Part shown: positions 9,026-17,532 of the stretch, piece after piece
How positions within the stretch are numbered: the stretch's first letter is position 1
Layout of the letters: every line of letters begins with the position of its first letter
Source of the DNA: HyVt-477 sp965224605
GTDB taxonomy: Bacteria; Pseudomonadota; Gammaproteobacteria; Thiotrichales; Thiotrichaceae
DNA: 64,000 nt
Reading direction: 5' to 3'
Assembly (NCBI GenBank): GCA_965224605.1
Contig: CBDCZP010000006.1
Location: 266,186-330,185 of the forward strand
Notes under the pieces: generated by a model
Database searches by the model: none
What the model was told of the DNA's origin: nothing
The model's input: only the letters and a program-made list of their open reading frames with translations
Translations under genes and position numbers: made by a program

Positions 9026-9054
9026 TTGACGGGCAAAGCCAGCTAGGGTAGTAT
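9026..9054 (+). promoter_or_regulatory. Sigma70-type promoter ahead of argD
   Basis: A TTGACG -35 box (9026-9031) and a TAGTAT -10 box (9049-9054) are separated by 17 bp. Transcription would start near 9061, only about 10 bases before a terminator-like hairpin and about 78 bases before the argD ATG. Confidence 0.6.
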
Positions 9055-9071
9055 GTTCGGCTTTTTTCGAG

Positions 9072-9094
9072 GGTAGCGGCGGCTACCTTTTTTT
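9072..9094 (+). terminator. Terminator-like hairpin in the argD leader
   Basis: The stem GGTAGC-GGCG-GCTACC is followed by seven T residues, the form of an intrinsic terminator. The upstream neighbour is divergent, so no plus-strand gene would end here. The hairpin therefore lies inside the presumed argD leader and may act as an attenuator. Confidence 0.6.
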
Positions 9095-9138
9095 GTTGGC
9101 GATATGTATATCGACACTAAAAATAGTGGTTATAAAAA

Positions 9139-10311
9139 ATGGCAAATACAATTATGTCTACTTATTCTCCTTTACCTGTCACCTTTGAACGGGGTGAGGG
9201 CGTGTATCTTTGGGATTCTAACAATAAACAATATCTGGATGCTATTTCAGGAATTGCTGTGTGTAGCCTGGGACATGCTCGACGAGAAGTGGCAGATGCT
9301 ATTTGTGATCAGGCGGGTAAGCTTGTACATACCTCGAACTTATACCAGATTGATTTACAACAAAAACTGGCGGATAAGCTATGTGAAATATCCGGCATGG
9401 ACGAGGTGTTCTTTAGCAACTCGGGCACTGAAGCCAATGAAGCTGCGATAAAACTGTCCCGTCTTTATGCCAGTAAAAATAACATAACTAACCCTGAAAT
9501 AGTCGTTACGGAAGGAAGCTTTCATGGCCGCACTCTAGCGGCTTTATCAGCCACCGGAAATGCCAAAATACAACAAGGCTTTGCGCCGCTAGTCTCTGGT
9601 TTTATCCGTGTTCCTTATAATGATGTAGGCGCTATTAAGGCTTTAGTTGATACCAACCCGAATATTGTTGCCGTCATGGTAGAGCCGATTCAGGGTGAAG
9701 GTGGCGTTAATATTCCAGCTGAAGATTATCTCACCGAGATTAGTCGCTTATGTGATCAACAGAACTGGTTATTTATGTTAGATGAAATTCAAACGGGCAT
9801 GTCTCGAACTGGAGAATGGTTTGCTTTCCAGCATGAATCAATTAAACCTGATGTGATGACGCTTGCCAAGGCACTAGGGAACGGCATGCCTATTGGCGCT
9901 TGTCTTGCCAGTGGTCGTGCCAAAGGCGTGTTTACGGCGGGTACTCACGGTTCTACGTTTGGCGGCAACCCGCTCGCCTGTAGCGCTGCACTAGCGGTTA
10001 TAGATGTCATGCAAAGTCATGAGCTTGTCAAACAAGCTGCAAGGATGGGGCGTTATTTGCTCGATGGTTTCGCTGGGCAGCTTACTATCTCTGGTGTTGT
10101 AAACATTCGCGGAAAAGGTCTAATGATTGGCATTGAACTGGAAAAAGAGTGCACTGAATTAGTAGGGCAGGCGCTTGAACAGGGAATGTTAATCAATGTA
10201 ACAGCGGGCAATGTCGTGCGTTTGTTACCCCCCTTAATTTTAACAGACGCACAGGCTGATGATTTGATCAAAACTGTGACAAGTCTAGTGAAGCAGTTTT
10301 TAAGTAAATAA
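9139..10311 (+). CDS. argD: Acetylornithine aminotransferase (ArgD family)
   Basis: A PLP class-III aminotransferase that makes N-acetylornithine from the semialdehyde in arginine synthesis. The protein has 390 residues with SNSGTEANEAAIK at 93-105, FHGRTLAALS, the cofactor aspartate Asp215 in FMLDEIQTGM, and the PLP lysine Lys244 in TLAKALGNG. ArgD enzymes often also serve lysine synthesis (DapC). Pairing with argF, one base away, supports the arginine role. An alternative ATG five codons downstream has no better ribosome-binding site. Confidence 0.93.
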   Translation: MANTIMSTYSPLPVTFERGEGVYLWDSNNKQYLDAISGIAVCSLGHARREVADAICDQAGKLVHTSNLYQIDLQQKLADKLCEISGMDEVFFSNSGTEANEAAIKLSRLYASKNNITNPEIVVTEGSFHGRTLAALSATGNAKIQQGFAPLVSGFIRVPYNDVGAIKALVDTNPNIVAVMVEPIQGEGGVNIPAEDYLTEISRLCDQQNWLFMLDEIQTGMSRTGEWFAFQHESIKPDVMTLAKALGNGMPIGACLASGRAKGVFTAGTHGSTFGGNPLACSAALAVIDVMQSHELVKQAARMGRYLLDGFAGQLTISGVVNIRGKGLMIGIELEKECTELVGQALEQGMLINVTAGNVVRLLPPLILTDAQADDLIKTVTSLVKQFLSK

Positions 10312-10312
10312 T

Positions 10313-11233
10313 ATGAATACTAATACAAGACACTTCCTGACGCTCATGGATTTGAGCCCGCAGGAATTGAATGAGCTTATCCAAAAAGCCATTGAATTAA
10401 AAGGCATGTGGAAGCAGGGTGATCCTTATTCGCCATTAAAAAACCGTACATTGGCGATGATTTTTGACAAATCATCTACTCGTACACGTGTTTCCTTTGA
10501 GACAGGAATGACTCAACTCGGTGGTCATGCCATTTTCTTGTCGCCTAATGATACACAGCTAGGTAGAGGGGAGCCGGTTGAGGACTCCGCCAGAGTGATC
10601 TCAAGTATGGCCGATGTCGTAATGATCAGGACTTTTGATCATGCCACGGTTGAAAAGTTTGCTGAGTATTCACAAGTTCCCGTTATTAATGCCTTAACCG
10701 ATGACTATCATCCCTGTCAGTTATTGGCTGATGTCATGACTTATGTAGAGCTTAGAGGTTCTATCAAAGGCGCTACGGTCACGTGGGTGGGTGATGGCAA
10801 TAATATGTGCCATTCGTGGATGAACGCTGCACGACAGTTTGATTTCCGTCTCAATATTGCCTGCCCTGAAGGCTATATGCCTAATGCTAAGTTGCTGGAA
10901 GAATTGGGGGATAGAGCGACGATCATCCATGATGCAAGAGAAGCGAGTAAAGGCGCTAGTCTTGTCGCTACTGATGTATGGGCAAGCATGGGGCAAGAAG
11001 CTGAGCAGAAAAAACGGGAATCAGCTTTTGCTGATTATCAGGTCAACTCAGCATTGATGGCAGAAGCTGATAAAGATGCGTTATTTATGCATTGTCTGCC
11101 TGCCCATCGCGGTGAAGAGGTAAGTACGAAAGTGCTGGAAGGTTCGCAAAGTGTAGTATGGCAAGAGGCCGAGAATCGTTTGCATGCGCAAAAAGCGTTA
11201 CTAGTTACTTTGCTTGTGAATCAGTTACGGTAA
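10313..11233 (+). CDS. argF: Ornithine carbamoyltransferase
   Basis: Condenses carbamoyl phosphate with ornithine to give citrulline. Diagnostic motifs are SSTRTR (carbamoyl phosphate binding), HPCQ in DDYHPCQLLAD, VGDGNNMCHSW (ornithine site) and the MHCLPAHRGEE loop with the catalytic cysteine. The length of 306 residues matches the family. The start lies one base after the argD stop, so the two are co-translated. A weak GAACTA/TAGTTC stem follows within 50 bp, but no strong terminator is seen on this strand. Confidence 0.96.
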   Translation: MNTNTRHFLTLMDLSPQELNELIQKAIELKGMWKQGDPYSPLKNRTLAMIFDKSSTRTRVSFETGMTQLGGHAIFLSPNDTQLGRGEPVEDSARVISSMADVVMIRTFDHATVEKFAEYSQVPVINALTDDYHPCQLLADVMTYVELRGSIKGATVTWVGDGNNMCHSWMNAARQFDFRLNIACPEGYMPNAKLLEELGDRATIIHDAREASKGASLVATDVWASMGQEAEQKKRESAFADYQVNSALMAEADKDALFMHCLPAHRGEEVSTKVLEGSQSVVWQEAENRLHAQKALLVTLLVNQLR

Positions 11234-11361
11234 ACCTATAGCAATTAAGAAGAACTATTCCTGACGGGGTTGTAGTTCCTCTATAGCTCCTTTCTCTATA
11301 GATCCATTCTGCACCGACTCCACTTGACATCGTTTTTTTGCAAATGATCCCAGACACAAAA

Positions 11362-11390
11362 AAAAGGGCAATCACACGGATTGCCCTTTT
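11362..11390 (-). terminator. Intrinsic terminator of rpsF-rpsR-rplI
   Basis: An inverted repeat of AAAAGGGCAAT/ATTGCCCTTTT with a short loop, flanked by A/T runs on both sides, 26 bp past the rplI stop. It can work in both directions and may also end argF transcripts. Confidence 0.85.
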
Positions 11391-11415
11391 AGCCTAACGT
11401 TTAAAAGAATCAGAT

Positions 11416-11979
11416 TTATACTTCTTCGTCTGTAGCGTCAGGGTTGTCATATTCGCTCGGCTCAGTTACTTCTGCCATTTCAGCGGCAGCAGCTTCTTCT
11501 GCATCAATCTCATCAATGATTGTTGAGACTTCACCATCACCTATAACCGTTACCTTAACAGTAGCATCAATGTTGTGATAAAGGTGGATAAGCACATCAT
11601 GCTCGCCTGTTTCACGAATTGGGCCTTCTGGCATGCGTACTTCACTACGCTCTACGGTTACGCCGGTAGCGACTAGCGCTTCTGATACATCAGCAGGAGA
11701 TACAGAGCCAAATAGCTTGCCTTCTGTGCCTGAGTTGGCTGTAATGGTTACAGAGATTTCATCCAGTTCAGCTTTTCTGGCTGTTGCAGCTGTAATCACT
11801 TTAGCTTCTTCAGCTTCTAGTTCTGCACGGATTCCTTCAAATTCAGCAAGATTGACTTTCGTTGCCATTTTTGCTTTTTTCTGTGGAACGAGATAATTAC
11901 GCGCATAGCCTGAGCGTACATTAACCACTTTACCTAGTATTCCTAGGTTTTCAATTGTTTCAAGAAGTATGACTTCCAT
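11416..11979 (-). CDS. rplI: 50S ribosomal protein L9 with acidic C-terminal extension
   Basis: Binds 23S rRNA and projects from the subunit. The ATG giving MEVILLETIENLG was chosen because AAGGTG lies at good spacing and this matches the family N-terminus. A GTG three codons earlier overlaps that ribosome-binding site. Family motifs include GYARNYLVPQKKA. The protein is 187 residues, whereas L9 is usually about 150. The last roughly 35-40 residues are a Glu/Asp/Ala-rich tail (DAEEAAAAEMAEVTEPSEYD) not typical of L9. Confidence 0.95.
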   Translation of the reverse strand: MEVILLETIENLGILGKVVNVRSGYARNYLVPQKKAKMATKVNLAEFEGIRAELEAEEAKVITAATARKAELDEISVTITANSGTEGKLFGSVSPADVSEALVATGVTVERSEVRMPEGPIRETGEHDVLIHLYHNIDATVKVTVIGDGEVSTIIDEIDAEEAAAAEMAEVTEPSEYDNPDATDEEV

Positions 11980-12010
11980 CGTATTCACCTTAATTCTAAT
12001 TTCTAATGCT

Positions 12011-12133
12011 GTAACTACTCAACTTACCTCTATTTAACCCAAGTAAGTTGCGTTGAAGGTGCTCAAGAATGCTTATACATTCCGAGCTTTCACCTTACTC
12101 TTGTGCAAAATAGGCGGCGATCTGAGCAGTTAC
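12011..12133 (-). promoter_or_regulatory. Structured spacer between rpsR and rplI
   Basis: The spacer is bounded by inverted arms GTAACTACTCA (12011-12021) and TGAGCAGTTAC (12123-12133). It contains two further possible stems, AACTTAC/GTAAGTT (12021-12049) and AAGGTG/CACCTT (12056-12096). It could fold into a branched structure before the rplI start. Regulation of rplI is an inference; no known ribosomal-protein leader was recognised. Confidence 0.35.
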
Positions 12134-12361
12134 TTACTTGTGCTGGTCGGTATATTGCAGCAATGATAGGAAGCGAGCGCGTTTTATAGCGGTTGCCAAC
12201 TGGCGTTGGTATTTCGCAGATGTACCTGTGATACGGCTAGGGACAATCTTTCCTGTTTCAGTAACAAAGTCTTTCAACAAATCGAGATCTTTGTAATCAA
12301 TATCGGTAATGCCTTCAGCAGTAAAGCGGCAGTACTTTTGTCTTCTAAAAAAGCGTGACAT
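12134..12361 (-). CDS. rpsR: 30S ribosomal protein S18
   Basis: Pairs with S6 on the 30S platform. The protein has 75 residues and the family core RRQKYCRFT, DYKDLDLLKDFV and RITGTSAKYQRQL. It follows rpsF by 9 bp. The priB gene that many gammaproteobacteria carry between rpsF and rpsR is absent here. Confidence 0.96.
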   Translation of the reverse strand: MSRFFRRQKYCRFTAEGITDIDYKDLDLLKDFVTETGKIVPSRITGTSAKYQRQLATAIKRARFLSLLQYTDQHK

Positions 12362-12370
12362 GTTCTTCTC

Positions 12371-12721
12371 CTATTTAGCTCTAGCTCGGGCTGGTTTCTT
12401 TTCGTTTTCTTTACTAAGTAAAGAAGGCTCAGTGGTCGCAGTGTCACGTTTAATAACAAGATTACGTAGAATCGCATCATTGAAACGGAATAAGTCTTCT
12501 AACTTAGACAAGGCATCATTAGTGCACTCGATATTCATCAGTACATAATGTGCTTTATGAAGCTTAACGATTGGATAGGCAAGTTGACGACGACCCCAGT
12601 CTTCCAGACGATGGATAGTACCTTTGTCTTCTTCAACTAATGAACGGTAACGCTCGATCATGGCAGGGACCTGCTCACTTTGATCGGGATGTACCAGAAA
12701 TACAATTTCGTAGTGTCGCAT
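12371..12721 (-). CDS. rpsF: 30S ribosomal protein S6
   Basis: Heterodimerises with S18 in the small subunit. The sequence MRHYEIVFLVHPDQSEQVPA at the start and DWGRRQLAYPI are diagnostic. The length of 116 residues includes a short basic C-terminal tail ending in KPARARAK. It is first in the rpsF-rpsR-rplI operon. No promoter was assigned in the upstream 219-bp gap. Confidence 0.96.
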   Translation of the reverse strand: MRHYEIVFLVHPDQSEQVPAMIERYRSLVEEDKGTIHRLEDWGRRQLAYPIVKLHKAHYVLMNIECTNDALSKLEDLFRFNDAILRNLVIKRDTATTEPSLLSKENEKKPARARAK

Positions 12722-12940
12722 TGTAGCTCCTTACGGTTAATTGCCTACGGGCCGATAGTTATTATTAACTAGCTAACCTGTGAGACAAGGAGAATGGGCT
12801 AGATCAAGTCTAGTGCCCAAAGGCGCCGTATTATTCATGATGCAAGGGGTGATGTCAATGAGTAAATCACGTCGCTTATCAAGCGAGTTAAGGGAGTTTT
12901 AATGTCGTGGGTGATTGAGTCTATCAGAGGTAAGCTTTTT

Positions 12941-13045
12941 TCAACTCACTAAATACTCTACGAGCTTAACAACTAGAACAATAGTGCCTATACACAAGGC
13001 ACAGGCCAGCATCAGCTTAACAGCCATTTTAGATTTATCATTCAT
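12941..13045 (-). CDS. 34-residue single-span membrane peptide, coupled to the DUF255 gene
   Basis: A short frame with ATG at 13045 and TGA at 12941 encodes a polar start (MNDKSK), a hydrophobic span about residues 11-26 (LMLACALCIG then TIVLVV) and a short end. Its ATG lies within the last codons of the DUF255 thioredoxin gene (8-bp overlap around ATGAATGA), the pattern of translational coupling. The span contains two cysteines. No family was recognised. The overlap and clean transmembrane profile support a real gene, but there is no homology evidence. Confidence 0.5.
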   Translation of the reverse strand: MNDKSKMAVKLMLACALCIGTIVLVVKLVEYLVS

Positions 13046-14867
13046 GGTCTTTATATTTATCTGCGGTAGCTATTAATGAGGCGTAGCTATAGGGGTTAGA
13101 CTCAATGGATTTAGAAGAATAGGTGAGTACTTTTTTTGCTTTAGTCTTCAGTTCTGTGGTGTTGGCTAAAAAGCTTGCTCTAATCAAAAGAGTTTCTGCT
13201 GATGGATAAGGCTCATCGGTAATGTGTTTCGTTTGCGCACCGGCTGGTAATAACTGACCTTCTGCTTCTAGCCAGACTCCATGCTGATAAAAATGTTGCC
13301 AGGCGTAGTTGGCAAGCTGAATGCCCATCTGTCGTGATTGATCATCGTTGGTTGCATTAGCCCAGCTAAGGAGTCCCCATGCTACTGCCGCATAGTCATT
13401 GAGTGTGCCGGCTTTGTTTGATGCCGCAGAACGTTTCAAATGTTTGCCATTCCACATGGAAAACAGAAAGTTTGCTAATTGTTGCCCACGAGGTTTTAGG
13501 TTTTGATCGCTTTGTATAGCCCTTGCAAAAGCAGCAAGCGTTAAGCCATTCCACGCAGTGAGCAGCTTATGATCTCTGGGAACTTTGCGTGTCTTGGTGC
13601 GATGTTTGTTGAGTTTGGATTTTAATTGCTTCAGTTGTGCAGCCACTTTAGCTTCACTAATGTTTATTTTCTTGGCAAGCTCGGCTAAGGTTGTTTGCAT
13701 CATGGGCAAGATTTCTTCAGCGGTGGGCTTTATCTCCCAGGCAAATGTCGCAAGTTGCAATTCTTTCTGAGAAAGTACTTTGCTAAGTTCTTCATGAGTC
13801 CAAAGATAGTAACCACCTTCTACATTTTTGTTATCAACCGCCGAAAGGCTGGCTATAAAAGCACCCGCTTTCCCTTGCATTGCATCCTGTAAGAAATATA
13901 AGGTCTCCAAGGCTGTTTGCCTATAGGCTTCGTGTTTATAATAATCAGCGGCATCAAAATACAACATCGGCAATAAAGCGTTGTTGTAGAGCATTTTTTC
14001 GTAGTGCGGTGTATTCCAGCCTTGATCCACAGTATAGCGATAAAAACCGCCGCCCAACTCATCATGCAAACCTCTTTGCGCCATAGCATCAAGCGTTAAG
14101 CGGATAAATTTATCAATTTCAGGTTTCTTGTGTTTTTTATTCAACTCAAGCAGCGCGTGTAATTGAGGCGATGACGGGAATTTCATCTGCTCCCCGATTC
14201 CTCCTTGTAAAGTGTCGGCTGCCCCCATCATGTCTGCAATAAAGCCGCTCCTGTTATCCGCGATATGTTTTCGAGAACCGGGGTTTTCTTGACCATTTAG
14301 AGCGATCTTTAACTTCAGGTTTAGTGCTTTAGCGTCTGCACTGAGCACATCACCCTCATCTTTCCATTGTTTGGCAAGATGTGTTAATGCAGAGGAAAAT
14401 GACTTCTTAGGGATATAGGTGGCGCCGACAAGAGGATCACCTGCCGGAGTGATAAAGACGTTAAGCGGCCAACCAGCGTGCCCAAGGGTGGCTGTAACAA
14501 ATTCAATAAGGCGCTTATCCAGCACCGGATTAAGCTCTCGGTCTACTTTAATGGCGATATAATCAGCATTCAGTTTGTTAGCAATCTCAGTACTAGAAAA
14601 GCTTTCCCGGTGCATGACATGACACCAATGACATGCATAGTAACCAACCGATACAAATATCAGCTTATTTTCTTTTCGAGCCTTTTCTAAGGCAGTCTCT
14701 CCCCATTCCATCCAGTGAATAGGATCATTGCCATGCATAGCAAGGTACGGAGAAGGGTGATTGTTCAAACTGTTTGAATACGCTTGAGGGATCAGCAAAA
14801 TGCTGAGCAATAGAGTGATGGCTGAGGCGTTGATATTGGCAATAAGATCGGTAAATATTCTTGGCAT
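13038..14867 (-). CDS. DUF255 (YyaL/Spata20-type) thioredoxin-domain protein
   Basis: A 609-residue protein from an ATG at 14867. The frame is open upstream to a TTG, but the ATG places a hydrophobic segment (ITLLLSILLIPQA) in signal-peptide position. NNHPSPYLAMHGNDPIHW and then GYYACHWCHVM with a CxxC pair (Cys79, Cys82) mark the thioredoxin-like DUF255 domain. The remaining two thirds resembles the six-hairpin glycosidase-like fold of this family (LGGGFYRYTVDQGW, HYEKMLYNNALL, NDYAAVAWGLL). Function is unproven across the family. A small membrane peptide gene overlaps its end. Confidence 0.85.
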   Translation of the reverse strand: MPRIFTDLIANINASAITLLLSILLIPQAYSNSLNNHPSPYLAMHGNDPIHWMEWGETALEKARKENKLIFVSVGYYACHWCHVMHRESFSSTEIANKLNADYIAIKVDRELNPVLDKRLIEFVTATLGHAGWPLNVFITPAGDPLVGATYIPKKSFSSALTHLAKQWKDEGDVLSADAKALNLKLKIALNGQENPGSRKHIADNRSGFIADMMGAADTLQGGIGEQMKFPSSPQLHALLELNKKHKKPEIDKFIRLTLDAMAQRGLHDELGGGFYRYTVDQGWNTPHYEKMLYNNALLPMLYFDAADYYKHEAYRQTALETLYFLQDAMQGKAGAFIASLSAVDNKNVEGGYYLWTHEELSKVLSQKELQLATFAWEIKPTAEEILPMMQTTLAELAKKINISEAKVAAQLKQLKSKLNKHRTKTRKVPRDHKLLTAWNGLTLAAFARAIQSDQNLKPRGQQLANFLFSMWNGKHLKRSAASNKAGTLNDYAAVAWGLLSWANATNDDQSRQMGIQLANYAWQHFYQHGVWLEAEGQLLPAGAQTKHITDEPYPSAETLLIRASFLANTTELKTKAKKVLTYSSKSIESNPYSYASLIATADKYKDHE

Positions 14868-15046
14868 GTTGGAAGCTCTGGGTTTAGATATATCCCTGAG
14901 TATGGCAAAGCTAGATGAAAAGCCACATGACAAGCTACAAGGATATGCTCAATACGTACCAGCTTGCTTTATAGATGTAATGTCGAGTAGCCCTAGTCCA
15001 AGAATATTGATTCCCGTGTTTCGCTATTGGTCAACACAGGCTACCG

Positions 15047-15179
15047 AGGGAAACTCTGAACAAGTCTAAACTTTTGGAAGCGATGCTTCAGTTTCACCTA
15101 AGATATTGATTATAGTCACCATATTGCGGCCCTGAAGACTCACTTCCAATTACAAAGGACTTCATCAGATGGTTCCTAG
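15047..15179. repeat. MITE-like dispersed element, copy B
   Basis: A diverged copy of the element at 7929-8060: left end AGGGAAACTCTGAACAAGTC, conserved TTGGAAGCGATGCT core, CTCACTTCCA, and right end GACTTCATCAG followed by ATGGTTCCTAG. It fills most of the 317-bp gap between hemE and the DUF255 gene and ends 6 bp from the hemE stop. Confidence 0.7.
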
Positions 15180-15184
15180 CTAAC

Positions 15185-16240
15185 TTAACGTGTACTAAAC
15201 TCATGTACCGCATCAACCAAGACTTTTACGTTTTCTGGGTCAATGTGCTGATGTATCCCATGTCCCAAGTTAAAGACATGTCCAGAACCGTCACCATAAT
15301 CATCAATAATCTGCTTAACCTGTGCTCGAATAGCATCAGGGTTTGAGTAAAGCACACAAGGATCCATATTTCCTTGCAAGGCCACTTTATCGCCCACCCG
15401 CTGGCGAGCTTCGCTGATATTGATAGTCCAGTCCAGACCTAGAGCATCACATCCAGTATCTGCCATTTGTTCTAACCATTGCGCACCGCCTTTGGTAAAC
15501 AAAACAACAGGCACTTTACGACCATCTGCTTCACGTTCAAGGCCATCGACAATTCTTGCCATATAGTCAAGCGAGAATGCTTGATAGGTTTCTGGAGTGA
15601 GGCTTCCACCCCAGGTGTCAAAGATCATGACCGCTTGTGCGCCAGCACGAATTTGTGCATTTAAGTATTGCGTCACACTTTCTGCAAGTTTCTCTAAAAG
15701 CATATGTAGCGTAGCAGGTTCGCTATACAGCATGCCTTTTATCTTGGCGAAATCCTTGCTCGAACTGCCTTCGACCATGTAGGTTGAAAGTGTCCACGGG
15801 CTTCCTGAAAAGCCAATCAACGGTACGCGACCGTTTAATTCTCGACGAATAGTACGTACTGCATTCATCACATAACGTAGCTCATCTTCAGGATCGGGAA
15901 TACCTAATGCTTTTACTTGTGCGGCTGTAGTTATCGGGCTTTTGAATTTTGGACCTTCGCCTTCAGAGAAATACAAACCCAATCCCATTGCGTCGGGAAT
16001 CGTTAGAATGTCGGAAAACAAGATGGCGGCGTCTAGATCATAACGCTCTAAAGGCTGAAGTGTTACTTCACAAGCCAGATCAGCATTTTCGCACAAATCC
16101 ATAAAACTTCCCGCTTTGGCACGGGCTGCACGGTATTCTGGCAAATAACGGCCGGCTTGGCGCATTATCCATACAGGAGTTTTATCAACGGGTTTTTTCA
16201 GTAAAGCCCTTAAGAAACGATCATTTTTAAGTTCTGACAC
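15185..16240 (-). CDS. hemE: Uroporphyrinogen decarboxylase
   Basis: Removes four acetate carboxyls from uroporphyrinogen III to give coproporphyrinogen III in haem synthesis. The protein has 351 residues with the family's PVWIMRQAGRYLPEYR near residue 20, the catalytic Asp in AAILFSDILTIPDAMG, FSGSPWTL, and FNLGHGIHQHIDPENV near the end. It is followed only by the repeat element. yqeY lies upstream on the same strand with a 77-bp gap. Confidence 0.97.
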   Translation of the reverse strand: MSELKNDRFLRALLKKPVDKTPVWIMRQAGRYLPEYRAARAKAGSFMDLCENADLACEVTLQPLERYDLDAAILFSDILTIPDAMGLGLYFSEGEGPKFKSPITTAAQVKALGIPDPEDELRYVMNAVRTIRRELNGRVPLIGFSGSPWTLSTYMVEGSSSKDFAKIKGMLYSEPATLHMLLEKLAESVTQYLNAQIRAGAQAVMIFDTWGGSLTPETYQAFSLDYMARIVDGLEREADGRKVPVVLFTKGGAQWLEQMADTGCDALGLDWTINISEARQRVGDKVALQGNMDPCVLYSNPDAIRAQVKQIIDDYGDGSGHVFNLGHGIHQHIDPENVKVLVDAVHEFSTR

Positions 16241-16317
16241 TAGACTTATCTATTCTTTCTAATTTGATTTGAAGGAGGATTGTTTTGTTGCAACTGCCCA
16301 GATAGCGCGAAGATTAA

Positions 16318-16764
16318 CTAAAAGCGCGCTTTAATTAAACCACTTATCTTGCCCATATCAGCACGACCCTGTGCTTTAGGCTTAATGAAGGCCATGACCT
16401 TGCCCATGTCTTTCATAGAGGCTGCACCTGTTTCTTCTAAAGCCGCTGAAATCAAATCATCGATTTCAGAGTCGCTTAGTTGTTCAGGGAGATATTCCTG
16501 AATCACCACGAGTTCACTTCTTTCCTGATCCGCAAGATCAGTACGATCTGCATCATCATACTGCGTAATAGAGTCACGTCGTTGTTTAACCAGCTTGTCT
16601 AATATTACAGATACAGCAGCGTCATCTTGATCTTCGCGCGAGTCAACTTCTCGCTGTTTAATAGCAGCAAGAATAAGGCGTATAGTTTGCAGGCGATTTT
16701 TATCTTTGGCGCGCATCGCTGACTTCATGTCAGAAAATATGCGCTCTTTCAGGGCAGCACTCAT
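16318..16764 (-). CDS. yqeY: GatB/YqeY domain protein
   Basis: A 148-residue protein of the YqeY family, related to the tail domain of the GatB amidotransferase subunit. LKERIFSDMKSAMRAKDK at the start, LRTIRLILAAIK-like sequence, EYLPEQLSD and DMGKVMAFIKPKAQGRADM are family features. It is directly downstream of rpsU on the same strand, a very common pairing in gammaproteobacteria. Biochemical role is not established; tRNA-related activity is presumed. Confidence 0.9.
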   Translation of the reverse strand: MSAALKERIFSDMKSAMRAKDKNRLQTIRLILAAIKQREVDSREDQDDAAVSVILDKLVKQRRDSITQYDDADRTDLADQERSELVVIQEYLPEQLSDSEIDDLISAALEETGAASMKDMGKVMAFIKPKAQGRADMGKISGLIKARF

Positions 16765-16827
16765 AGTGGTTTCGAGTAGTTTTCTTAGTTTCTTGTCAGT
16801 ATTAGCATATACAATACTGAGAAAAAA

Positions 16828-17043
16828 TTAATACATACGAACGCGACGATTTAACTCACGTTGTACTTTTTTATAGTTACGTTTAACCGCAGCAGCACGT
16901 TCTCTTTTGCGTACTGATGTTGGCTTCTCGTAGAATTCACGAGCTCTTGCTTCAGCAACTACGCCAGCTTTTTCGCATGCACGCTTAAAACGACGTAATG
17001 CGATTTCGAATGGCTCGTTATCTCTTATTTTTACACTTGGCAT
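16828..17043 (-). CDS. rpsU: 30S ribosomal protein S21
   Basis: A small-subunit protein involved in initiation. At 71 residues it matches the family, with MPSVKIRDNEPFEIALRRFK and KRNYKKVQRELNRR. It is divergent from bamE across 180 bp. The usual rpsU-dnaG-rpoD order is not present; yqeY follows instead. Confidence 0.97.
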   Translation of the reverse strand: MPSVKIRDNEPFEIALRRFKRACEKAGVVAEARAREFYEKPTSVRKRERAAAVKRNYKKVQRELNRRVRMY

Positions 17044-17223
17044 ACTAACTAACTCTTGTTCATATTTTATTGAGCGGGATATTCTACTCTTTATTCATGC
17101 ATTTCTAAAGTACTAAATGGATTTATCTGAAAGCTCTTTATTTCTTGTAACTAGTTTCTGGACGCTAACTAGTCTATTATCGTTTTCTTTCGAAAGATTT
17201 CTTATCTGTTAAATGAATAAAAA

Positions 17224-17532
17224 ATGAAACAAATGAATAAAACACTCACTATTCTATTATTATCTTTCTTCATGACCATGACGGGTTGTACGAGCTATAA
17301 GCTTGAAGTTCAACAAGGTAATGCGATCTCTCCAGAGGCGGTTACTCAACTTAAAAAAGGCATGAGTAAAGCTGAAGTAACTTCATTGTTGGGTACCCCT
17401 TTATTACAAGATAGTTTTCAATTAAATCGTTGGGACTATGTGTTCTATATTAGTAAAGCAGGCAAGCAACGCGAACGTAAAGACCTTGTTCTTACCTTTA
17501 ATGGCAATCGTCTGGCAAACATCAAGAAATAA
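17224..17532 (+). CDS. bamE: Outer membrane assembly lipoprotein BamE (SmpA/OmlA family)
   Basis: A lipoprotein subunit of the BAM complex that inserts beta-barrel proteins. The signal sequence ends in a lipobox (TMTGC, Cys22). The domain has QLKKGMSKAEVTSLLGTP and WDYVFYISK, the BamE signature. A second ATG lies three codons downstream (17233); either could be used. It overlaps the next gene by one base (TAATG), indicating co-translation. Confidence 0.88.
   Translation: MKQMNKTLTILLLSFFMTMTGCTSYKLEVQQGNAISPEAVTQLKKGMSKAEVTSLLGTPLLQDSFQLNRWDYVFYISKAGKQRERKDLVLTFNGNRLANIKK

Noticed and set aside
15015..15042. Similarity of TTTCGCTATTGGTCAACAC to a stretch near 35651-35672
   Set aside because: A short, imperfect match with no shared flanks.
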